A stretch of 64,000 nt of DNA, from NCBI GenBank assembly GCA_958295665.1, contig OY282558.1, positions 142,518,577 through 142,582,576 of the forward strand, read 5' to 3'. A program made the position numbers and the translations under genes. Origin of the DNA: Tipula vernalis (lineage: Eukaryota > Arthropoda > Insecta > Diptera > Tipulidae). A model generated the notes under the pieces. That model worked only from the letters and a program-made list of their open reading frames with translations. It had not been told where the DNA came from and did not search any database. Positions 22,625-33,830 of this stretch are shown in pieces (position 1 is the first letter of the stretch; each line of letters opens with the position of its first letter).

Positions 22625-23410
22625 GTTCAATAGCTAGCGCAGGAATAAAATTCAGTTCAAGTTTCCCGTGGGAAATCTCGAAAAATTCGATTTTTGAAAA
22701 ACCAATAGAAAATTTGTGTAAAGTCAGCCTCTATTGTTTTATGTCTGAAGATGGATTGCTTTGATGTCCTCAATGGCAATCGCACAAAAAAAGTCAGTTC
22801 AAGTTTCCCGTGGCGAATCTGAAGTAGAGGTACATGCAAGGTGGCATATTGCCCCCTGACTTTGGAATTTAGTCGTTAACGACCTGTTGCTAAAACTGGA
22901 GAATAGTGGCTTCTTGGCGGTTGCCTATGAAGATGATATGCATTTTTTTTATACGGCCCAATCCTTGTGGATTGGGGGTGCTTTAAATGGGTTCAACTTG
23001 ACTTTCATAGATGAAGCGAAATTTCTGGGTTTCGTTTTGGATAGCAAATTAAATTGGAAACTGAATTTTATTCCTGCGGCAGCTATTGACAAGTCACACC
23101 AATGCAAATTATCTCCAGACACAACACTTTAGTGGCTGATTTTATACAAACTTTCTAATGATTTTCTGGAAAATCGAATTTTCCCAGATTTCCCTCTGGA
23201 AACTTAAAAACTGAAATGTTCTCCTGCAATTGCTAATGCAGGAAGTCATATCAATGCAATCCTTTTCCAGACATAACACTATCGAGGCTGGCTGATTTTA
23301 TTACAATTATAAATATTTTTTTGGGGTTTCGCAAATTTTTCCCAATTGTCCACGAATAGGAATCGGCCGGGATCAGCTGTCAACTTTCGGCTAATTTTAA
23401 CCGTACGTTT
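22625..23410. mobile_element. Partial foldback element with inverted arms around a LINE fragment
   Basis: The left arm at about 22627-22830 reads CAATAGCTAGCGCAGGAATA..TTCAAGTTTCCCGTGGGAAATC, while the right arm from about 23060 carries the reverse complement (GAATTTTATTCCTGCGGCAG, CAGCTATTGACAAGTCACA). The same unit, in both orientations, makes up 36682-37749. The right end ACTTTCGGCTAATTTTAAC (about 23384-23402) equals the terminal inverted repeat of that copy. The left terminus is lost. A LINE RT piece lies between the arms. Confidence 0.7.
22831..23060 (+). pseudogene. LINE reverse transcriptase fragment
   Basis: LWNLVVNDLLLKLENSGF followed by AVAYEDDM (about 22860-22940) is the GVLSPLLWN..YADD region of I/R1-type LINEs, with E for A in the active-site box. 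After an apparent deletion, EAKFLGFVLDSKLNWKLN (about 23012-23065) is the downstream conserved block. A stop lies near 22857. The fragment joins directly to foldback sequence on both sides. Confidence 0.65.
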
Positions 23411-23583
23411 TAGAATATACTTTACTTTTTTTTTATTGCACTGAGTAAAAAAGTAGTAAAGTTGAACCGTACAAAGTGAACTGTGGAGTACTTTGTTATC
23501 GACGATTATTAATGCTGATATTATTGAGATATCCGACGCCAAAATCCGACGCAAGAAGCAACGGAAGTACAATACATTACTTT
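23411..23583 (+). other. Target DNA of the LINE insertion, short open frame
   Basis: About 170 bp between the foldback end and the LINE. A frame reading LSTIINADIIEISDAKIRR (about 23498-23555) is open up to the insertion and stops shortly behind it at 27678. No family was recognised. It could be a small exon piece or chance. Confidence 0.25.
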
Positions 23584-23595
23584 ATGCTTGTACAA

Positions 23596-26500
23596 GTGGA
23601 GCTAAGCCGGTTCTGTCGGCGGGACCCAAGTGGTGAAGCCTGTAGAAGCTACGGTAGCGGCACCTGTAGCTAAGACTACCGGGGTGCCGCCCTCTCCAGG
23701 AGACAGGTGAGGAGAAGGCGGGAAAGGGAGAGGAAGGCGTCGGGGGTTCCGCGGGGGAAGGCCTCACAAGGACTCCCCCCGTGCAAGTCACTGGTTAGGC
23801 CTGGAGGCTCTCAGGCAGCGGGGGCCAGCAGAAGGGCGATGGAGGACACTGGTCAGCCATCGGCCGGACAAAGAAAGCATGCGGGTGGTGGCGGTGCTGA
23901 AAAGGAGGCTGAGCAGGGCCTTCAGAAGGGGCCTTCGGTAAAGTGAAGGCACACATCGCCTGCTTGCAGATAAACCTGCATCATGCAAAGGCGTCTTCGG
24001 ACGTCCTTTGTCGCAGGTTTATCTGCCAAAACATTGGCATGGCTCTAATCCAGGAGCCATGGGTGATTGGTAACCAGATTAGAGGTATACCAAATCAAGT
24101 GGGTAAGTTAGTTTATCATAACGGAACTCAGAGTCCAAGAGCGGCTGTGTTGGCCAGTTCGCAAATTAATTTTATTCCCATTTCAGAGTTCATCTCCAGG
24201 GACTTGGTTGCAGTAATGGTGGAGGTTCTGGGTGAAAGAGGCAAACAGGAGGCTATAATGGCCTCCGCCTACTTTCCTGGAGACTCAGAGTTAATACCTC
24301 CACTTGAAGTTAGGCGGCTCATAGCTCATTGCAAACGCAAAGGGCTGGCCTACCTGATAGGATGCGATGCAAACGCGCACCACACGGTGTGGGGTAGCAC
24401 GGACATCAATAACAGGGGTGAGTACTTTTTTAAATTTCTGATCTCAAATAATGTAGACATTGTCAATAGGGGAAGGAAACCTACTTTTATAAATGCGATT
24501 AGGCAAGAGGTCCTAGATCTGACACTTGCTAGTCCGCATTTTAGCGACTTGGTCAAAAACTGGCATGTGTCTGAAGAGGCCTCATTATCGGATCACTTGC
24601 ACATCAGATTCGATTTGGCGGCTGAGACCATGCAACGGCAGGAAATCAGAATTCCAAAACTGACCGACTGGGACTCTTATAGAGTCTCACTCGAATCAGA
24701 AATGCCCTCGGTTGTGGGGAACATAGAGTCTCCAGAGGGTTTGGAGATCTGTTCAAACCAGCTGCATAATTCTATACACTTGGTTTACGAGAACAGCTGC
24801 CCAGTTAAGCGAAGAGAGTCCACAAAGATGGTCCCTTGGTGGAACGGGACGCTAAGTAAACTGAGGAAAAAATCGAGAAGATTATTTAACAAGGCTAAAC
24901 GCACCGGTGAATGGGGCGAGTATAAGATGGCCTTGACGGAATATAATCTCGAACTAAGGAGATCCAAAAGGGCTACCTGGAGGAATTTCTGTGAGGGAGT
25001 CAATGAATTGCCCTCTGCAACTCGTCTCCAGAAAGTCCTTTCCAGGGATCATTCAAATGGTTTAGGACTTCTCCAGAAGCAAGATGGGGGGTTCACTAAA
25101 AACCGGAAGGAAACCTTAGAGGTACTGTTAGAGACCCACTTTCCGGATTCAGTAGTGGTAGGAGCCCAAGAGAACTCATATGATCCTTCGAGTGAGGTGG
25201 CCTATTCGCCTCACAGTAGGATCTGGAGTCTCTCTGGGAAAATTTTCACACCCAGCAAGGTTCGATGGGCTATTGGGTCTTTCAAACCTTTCAAATCCGC
25301 TGGAGGGGATGGTATCTTTCCAGCTTTACTTCAAAAAGGTATTGAGGAAATACTCCCCAGCTTGATCCAGATGTTTCGGGCAAGTTATGCTTTTAACTAT
25401 ATTCCGAAACTGTGGAGGAAAGTAAATGTGGTCTTTATACCAAAGGGCGGGGGTCGTCCAGACACCCAGGCCAGGGCATATCGGCCAATTAGCCTCACAT
25501 CGTTTCTTTTGAAGACGATGAAAAAAATCCTGGACTATCAAATAAGAATTGAGGTCCTTGGAAAGAATCCGCTGCATCGGGACCAGTTTGCGTATCAAAC
25601 TGGTAAATCCACGGTTATGGCCCTTAGCAGGCTAGTCACGAGGATTGAAAAAGCAGTGACATATAAAGAAATTGCCCTTTGTGCCTTTGTGGACATTGAG
25701 GGGGCGTTTGATAATACCTCCTATGGATCTATAGAGAGGGCAGCAATGGGAAAAAGGGTTCCACTTTCCACAATTAGGTGGATCCGTTCCATGCTGGAAC
25801 ATCGTGAGATTACTGCCAGACTAGGTGGCGAATCAGTAACCATCAAGGCCGTAAAGGGCTGTCCCCAAAGAGGCGTACTATCTCCTCTTTTGTGGTCATT
25901 GGTTATTGACAGACTACTGGTCCTTCTGAGTAGCCATGGGTTTGATGTCCAGGGCTATGCGGATGATGTGGCTATCATAATCAGAGGCAAGTTTGATGAG
26001 GTCATTTCTGATCGCATGCAAAATGCACTCAATATAATATGGCAGTGGTGTTACTAGGAAGGGCTCAGTGTCAATCCAAGCAAAACTGTCATTGTTCCTT
26101 TTACGAGGAGGACAAAGCTTGCGCTTACAGCTCCCTCGTTAAACGGTACTACTGTTCCTTTTTCCAGCTAGGTTAAATATCTAGGGGTTATCCTAGATCA
26201 AAGACTGAACTGGAACCAACATTTGTTGAAAGTTCAAAATAGAGCCATCAAGGCTCTCTGGGCCTGTCAAAGACTCTATGAGCGTACTTGGGGACTACAA
26301 CCAAAAATGATCTACTGGTCATTTCTTACAATCATTAGGCCTATGGTCACCTACGCATCGGTTGTATGGTGGCCTAAAACTGAGCAGAAGACAACGCAAA
26401 CCTTATTGAATAAGGTTCAGCGTGTAGCCTGCATCGGTGTTACGGGCTCAATGAAGTCATGTCCAACCGCGGGGGTTGAGACACTTCTAGGACTGACACC

Positions 26501-27663
26501 GTTACACCTGCATATTAAAAAGGACGCTGCAAGTATGGCCCTGAAAATGCAGGCGGAAGGAAATATCAAGCCAGGCAATATGGTGGGTCATATGGAAATC
26601 CTTAAGGAATTTCAGACAGACCCTACCATAGGAATGCCTTCCGACTGTATGCCAGCTAAACTGGACTTCCACAAACCATTCTGTGTTAGGTTACCTGACC
26701 GGGATGTGTGGAGGGCAGGTGGACCATCATTTGAGCTAGGGTCCATGGTATGGTTTACAGATGGATCAAAAACGGAAGATGGGGCGGGGATAGGAATACA
26801 CGGGAGTGGCACTACCCTCTCGAAGTCCTTGGGTACCAATGCTACCGTTTTTCAAGCAGAAGTACATGCTATAGAACTTTGCGCAAGGATAGGCATAGCA
26901 AAAGGCCTAAACGATGCAAAGATTTATATTGTATCAGACAGCCAATCAGCCTTAAAAGCTCTTAGGTCTTGTACCGTTGAGTCAAGGCTGGTATGGGATT
27001 GTCTGAAGGTTATTAAACATCTGGCAGGCTCAAATAAGGTAACACTTTGTGGGTGCCAGGTCATACTGGAATCGAAGGAAACGAGGCAGCTGATGGCCTC
27101 GCCCGTGAGGGTTCTGCCTCTCCATTTTTTGGACCAGAACCCTTCTGCGGTGTCACTAAGGGACACCTTAGAGCAGCGGTAAAACGCTGGGAGGATGTTC
27201 AAAAGTCCTCCTACTGGCGCAGAATTCCAGGTTTACGGCAGGCGAAGAAATTTATATCACCTTCGTCTGTCAGGGTTAAGGACTGTCTTGAACTTAGGAA
27301 ACCTGAGTTGAGGCTGCTTACTGGCTTCCTCACAGTTCATGTCCCCTTAAGGTATCACCTTAAGAAGATGGGCTTAAGTACGACAGATGGATGCCGCTTC
27401 TGGGATCTGGAAGCGGAATCAGCGAAATATGTTCTGTGCCATTGCCCAGCCATTTTCCAGCAAAGACTGCAACATCTAGGAGGGAGAACAATGAGCCCGG
27501 ATAGTATGTATCTTGTACCGGCCAGTAGTATTGTCAGATTCATTAAGAGCCTGAATATTGACTGGACGGATAATTAAGTAGGGTCCAGCACAATAGATCT
27601 TTTAGGTCGCGGTGCGAGGTGGCTTATCGCCCACATGGCCCTCCAGTAAATAATAATAATAAT
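23596..27663 (+). mobile_element. I-type LINE with 12-bp target duplication
   Basis: A 4068-bp insert flanked by ATGCTTGTACAA at 23584-23595 and 27664-27675. The 3' end is AGTAAATAATAATAATAAT, the TAA-repeat tail known from the I group. It encodes endonuclease, reverse transcriptase and RNase H. The 350 bp before the endonuclease are GC-rich, unlike the surroundings, and show no gag zinc knuckles. So the insert is probably 5'-truncated within ORF1 or belongs to a lineage with a short 5' region. The GC content and codon use are clearly higher than in the neighbouring DNA. Confidence 0.9.
23943..27577 (+). pseudogene. LINE ORF2: endonuclease, reverse transcriptase, RNase H
   Basis: The ATG at 23943 opens 704 residues. 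Endonuclease: IACLQINLHHAKAS (residues 4-17), IQEPWV (about 36), GCDANAHHTVWG (about 139) and SDHLHIRFDL (about 216). RT: FIPKGGGRPD, AYRPISLTSFLLKTM, CAFVDIEGAFDNTS (about 579), GCPQRGVLSPLLWS (about 639) and YADD at residues 672-675. A TAG at 26055-26057 and another at about 26171 interrupt the same frame, which continues in 26223-27182 with RNase H (WFTDGSKTEDGAGIGI, FQAEVHAIEL, SDSQSALKAL). A shift near 27045 moves the WVPGHTGIEGNEAADGLA block into the frame of 27047-27577. The C-terminal zinc-finger-like block is degraded (CRFWDLEAES.., W for C and Y for H). Dead but fairly young. Confidence 0.9.
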
Positions 27664-27675
27664 ATGCTTGTACAA

Positions 27676-29299
27676 AATTATGATCGAAACTATTTATACC
27701 ACATTAAGCACAAATGTATAGAATCCTAATGTTAAGGAAGTTTGAAAATTCTCCACACTCAATATACGCACACCAAAATCAATTTCCCTCAAACCATATA
27801 AACGGATATTAATCGCGTATATTTTCAAATAAATTAAATTTGAAGTTTTGTCACACACAGACAATTTTGTGACAAAAAATCACTTATATTCAATAATTTG
27901 CGAATGTAGGCAAAATATGTAATTGTCTGTAATAAATGTATTCCATCATAATGTTCGCATGGTGCTTATGCGATTCTAAAATCAATATGGATAATATGTA
28001 ATGTAAAATAGATGGGTGGCACACCACAACAAAATTTGGTGGATGGGTGGCGGTGTATTATGTTTAATGAAAATCACATTTCAAATTAAATCGATTTTTT
28101 TTTTGTCAAACAATGATTATATATTTTGTATTGCCTACAGGCTTCTCTACAGAATAATTTATTAGGAGTATTTTTTCTGTTGTTCTTGTCTTATTGTTTT
28201 CCAAAGTTACAATTACTCCCCAATTTGGGCAAGTAATTAATAATGAATATTATATATTCTTAGGACTGGAAAACTTTATTGGTCATAATTCAAATAATAA
28301 TATTTTGAGAATGCCCACAAAATAATAAAAATGAAAATCAATATAATTTATTGTTGTTATTAAAAATTGTTATTTTGTTCAATAATTTTTCTGTTTTAAC
28401 ATTTAATTGATTAAAAATATAAATTCGATCCAATTTTACAACTTTTATTATTTTATTTATGTATACGAAAATTGAAAAAGTTCTGCGACTGGTGCACCAG
28501 TCGATTCGGCGAAGGATCACAATTTGTTTCTCGCACTGTGTGTATAATGGGGGGGGGGGGTACAATTTAATTGGAATTATTATCGGTAATAAAATAATGA
28601 AACCAGCTGGTCAATCATTTTTTTTTCTTTTTTTGGTTTTGGTTTTAACTTATTTTTTAATGGAGTAATAAAATTTTTATGGCATATAATAAAAGACAAG
28701 AAAATGTCGATTATTTTTTGTGTCAAGTGTGTTTTTTTTAGGAATGGTAAAATATGGTTTTATTTTAATTTTTGCTCGAAATCATATATAAAAGTATTAT
28801 CCCTAAAAGATATCTTTATATTGTTTCTTTATTATTATGTCGGGGCAAAAGGAATTGTTGAAGTATCTTACTAATCTACCTAACAAAGTAACTTACATTG
28901 AACAAGATTAATGCCAAACCAAAATCATTAACAATCGTACATTAAAGATGTTAAGACATTTTTAATGGAATTCAATAAACAGTACTTTTCAATGAAAAGA
29001 TGTAATAAGTTAAATAGAATGTTGCTTTAACACTTTGCCACTTAAGACGTTTTGCGGGTCGCAATGCGAAACATTTCAGTTAGGTTTAAAACGGCTTGAA
29101 GATGGTGTTCCAACTGGAATCGATCTATAAATTGGACACGGGAGCGCTGTATTTGGGTCATACAAACGTTGAACTTTCTGTAGCCCATCAGGAATTTTAG
29201 CTACAAATGCGAATCTACCGCCAGGAAAACCACAAACGGTTTGTAGTTGATAATACCCTAAATAGACACATGCATAAATAGATGTATATACATGTGTAT
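27676..29299. other. Mostly non-coding; possible protease remnant
   Basis: AT-rich, with a run of 12-13 G near 28549 and short simple tracts. No gene was recognised up to about 29030. At about 29120-29160 the plus strand reads [11 protein letters not shown], which resembles the active site of a Gypsy protease, but the surroundings do not confirm it. Confidence 0.35.
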
Positions 29300-29658
<359 letters not shown>

Positions 29659-31537
29659 GGGGAATTCTTTTTCAAATCGGCCACCCCCCTGCCCATTTCA
29701 TTTGAGCACACGAAAAAATTCGTAAAGAAGTCTAGTTTTTGATACCTTTAGGTGTTTAAAAAAGAAAAAAAATTCTAACCTCAAATTCTGAGGTACCACT
29801 ATTTCGTATCTCGCAATAAAAAGCCATTTTTTAGTCAAAAATGATCGAAAAAATTAAAATTCCTCAATAATTTTAACCAAATTACTCATTAAAAGTATTT
29901 TGGGGGTCGCTGAACAAGAATCCGATATCAGAATTCAAATTCAAAATGGCGGATGGAAGATGGCGGACCTTAATTTCAAATTCCAGATTGCGGTTCCAAA
30001 ATGGTGGACAAATATTTATTTTCTCATAATTGGCTGATTTCTACAAAATTTTGTAAACGGAAGTTTTTGAGGTCTTTGATAACGAATTTGAGCTCAGGTT
30101 TCAAATTCAAGATGGCGGATCCAAGATGGCGGACAGTATTTTTCTTACTGTTGGCCGATTTTTACTAAATTCTGTGTGTTGGCGGTTTTGGGATCGCTGA
30201 TTACGATTCTGAATTCGAATTTCAATTTCAAGATGGCGGACCTTAATTTCTAATTCCAGATTGCGGTTCCAAAATGGTGGACTTTGTGCGGCATGTCGAA
30301 AAAAGGCTTCTTATTTAAATTTATATGAAAAGGGTGAATCTATTCAAGCCAATTCAAGTGATTGTTATGATTCGTATAATGATGATTCTTGTACATCCAA
30401 TAATGAAGAAAACCTTGATTCTACAGCGTTCGCGAAATCAGAAGTTCGATCCCAAAGAGAAATTGATCTAGAGGAAATGCTAGATGGACTTAAAACCAAA
30501 TTTTCAAGTTTGGACACGAACGATCCTCTAAGAGTCAGGATTCTTAGTATTGTTCCAACTTCATGGAGCACGAGAAAGATTGCTAAGGAGTTTAATGCTT
30601 CAAGATATTTGGTTGGAAAGTCTAAAAGGCTGAAGTCGATGAATGCGGTTTTAAGTGAAACTGTTGCAAAAGCGGGTCATAGTTTAGTTCAGGAATCTCT
30701 GAAAAATATTGAAAAATTGTACAATAACTATATGTACAGTCGAATCATGCCATCAAAGAAAGACGTTGTTTCCGTAAAAAATAAAGATATGGCACAGGAG
30801 AAGAAAAACGTAAACGTCTATTATTATTGAATATGAAAGAACTCTATTCTTGTTTTAAAGAGACTGACCCGGAAATACAAATTTATTTTAGTAAATTTGC
30901 ATTTCTAAGACCAAAATATTGTATTCTTCCCGGAGCATCTGGAACGCATTTGGTAAGCGTATGTACTATTCATCAAAATATGAAACTTATGTTAGATGCA
31001 ATAAGCCTGAAGCAATTGACTCAAAATACAAGTACTCTTCTTTCTAATTATAAAGACTGCTTAGAAAAAATGGTTTGTCCTAATCCAACTTCCCATTTTT
31101 CAGTTCCCATTGTTACACTGACTTCCGATTACAAAATTTTGTAGAAATCAGCCAATTATGAGAAAATATTTGTCCACCATTTTGGAACCGCAATCTGGAA
31201 TTTGAAATTAAAGTCCGCCATCTTGCATCCGCCATTTTGAATTTGAATTCTGATATCGGATTCTTGTTCAGCGACCCCCAAAATACTTTTAATGAGTAAT
31301 TTGGTCAAAATTATTGAGGAATTATAATTGTTTCGATCATTTTTGACTAAAAAATGGCTTTTTATCGCGAGATACCTCACTTTAAGATAGTTTTTTTGAG
31401 GTTAGAATTTTTTTCTTTTTTAAACACCTAACGGTATCAAAAACTAGACTTCTTGACGAATTTTTTCGTGTCGAAATGTTTTTTCCCCAAAATCGAAAAG
31501 GGCAGAGGGGGGTGGCCGATTTAAAGAAGAATTCCCC
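29659..31537 (+). mobile_element. Long-TIR DNA transposon inside a (TA)n tract
   Basis: Starts GGGGAATTC and ends GAATTCCCC, with TA repeats on both sides. The terminal inverted repeats run about 390-400 bp (29659-30055 and 31131-31537) and include the TCGGCCACCCCCCT block and CAAAATGGCGGAT motifs. The left side also holds subrepeats of about 140 bp, each with ATGGCGGA motifs (29940-30290). Between the arms is a broken open frame. Both breakpoints fall inside TA repeats, so the target duplication (TA or longer) cannot be measured. Family unknown to me. Confidence 0.8.
30261..31144 (+). pseudogene. Uncharacterised transposon protein, split by a frameshift
   Basis: The first frame (30261-30830, 189 residues) has CAACRKKASYLNLYEKG near its start, an acidic middle, and PTSWSTRKIAKEFNASRYLV, which looks like a helix-turn-helix. 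Near 30780-30800 the reading changes frame. From there RLLLLNMKELYSCF leads into 30827-31144 with FAFLRPKYCILPGASGTHL and VCTIHQNMKLMLDAIS. This cysteine/histidine-bearing pattern occurs in unnamed proteins of insect and other invertebrate transposons as I recall it; I cannot name the superfamily. The frame runs into the right TIR and stops there, so the C-terminal half of the original protein is missing. Confidence 0.55.
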
Positions 31538-32324
<787 letters not shown>

Positions 32325-32330
32325 AACATT

Positions 32331-32836
32331 AGGTTATTTCGGAATTAGTTAACTAGATAGATATAATTTGTACGAAGAGGAGAAATTATTAAAAGTTCAA
32401 CTGAATTTACGATATGAGTTATAATGGTGTATATCCATTTTGCTTGTGTATATTTTGTCACTTATAAATTTATAATAAAACAACTTACGTTGTTTTTAAA
32501 TAATTTTAATTGAAAAAAATTTTTTTCCTTATAGTAACAATATTTTTAAAAAATTTTTTTAGAAGATCGATTTCGGATTGACTCTTTCTTCGGTTCTTTT
32601 TCTTCTAGAATAGTTGTGAAAAAAGAACCGAAGAAGAAGTCAATCCGAAATCGATCTTCTAAAAAAAATTTTTAAAAATATTGTTACTATAAGGAAAAAA
32701 ATTTTTTCAATTAAAATTATTTAAAAATAACGTAAGTTGTTTTATTATAAATATGAATTTACGAATTAGAACTTTTAACAATTTCTTCTTTTCATAAAAT
32801 TATTATCGATCTGGTTAATTAATTCTGGAATAACCT
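32331..32836. repeat. Long hairpin (foldback or MITE-like palindrome)
   Basis: The two halves are reverse complements. AGGTTATTTCGGAATTAGTTA (32331) pairs with the sequence ending GGAATAACCT (32836). The inner arms, about 32470-32578 and 32640-32750, are nearly perfect and include AGAAGATCGATTTCGGATTG against CAATCCGAAATCGATCTTCT. Even the loop region (32580-32638) pairs in part (CTTCGGTTCTTTTTC and GAAAAAAGAACCGAAGAAG). Outer arms show more differences, and the left outer arm contains an insert of about 50 bp (ATGGTGTATATCC..). No coding sequence. Confidence 0.85.
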
Positions 32837-33344
<508 letters not shown>

Positions 33345-33830
33345 AATACGTCAAATCACAAATTTGGTATACTGGACCGCAAGTCGTGTTTAAATTTTTT
33401 ATTTTTTATGATTTCAATTGGTAGTACTAGTTAAAAAAAACATTTCGTAGAACGTGAGTTTTTGTTGTTGTTGTTGGTTAAAATACAGGGTGTCAAATTT
33501 TGAGAAAAATGATAAACATGATGTTGTGTTTATGGCTATAAAAGGAAAAATAAATATCCGATATTTATGATATAGGGCTCGTTTTAAAGGTAAGTTAATA
33601 CGGATTAATAAAAAAATATATAAATGGTTAGTTCTTTAATTTCTTCATTATCAAATTTCCCACCAAAATTTTATTTTTGAATTTTCTCAATGATCGTCCA
33701 ATTTTTTTCTTTTTTTTTTATTAAATTTTACGTTCTTTAATTCTATTGAACATACTAAAAACTTGCGCTAGCAAAATTTTTCGTTTTCAGAAATTATTAT
33801 TATTTTATTTTGGTACAATAATTTATGTAT
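33345..33830. other. No gene seen
   Basis: AT-rich; a short TTG run near 33462. Nothing else recognised. Confidence 0.5.

Noticed and set aside
23707..23946. GC-rich open frame before the LINE ORF2 as a gag
   Set aside because: Arg/Gly-rich with no CCHC knuckle; open frames occur on both strands here because the stretch is GC-rich, so ORF1 is not supported.
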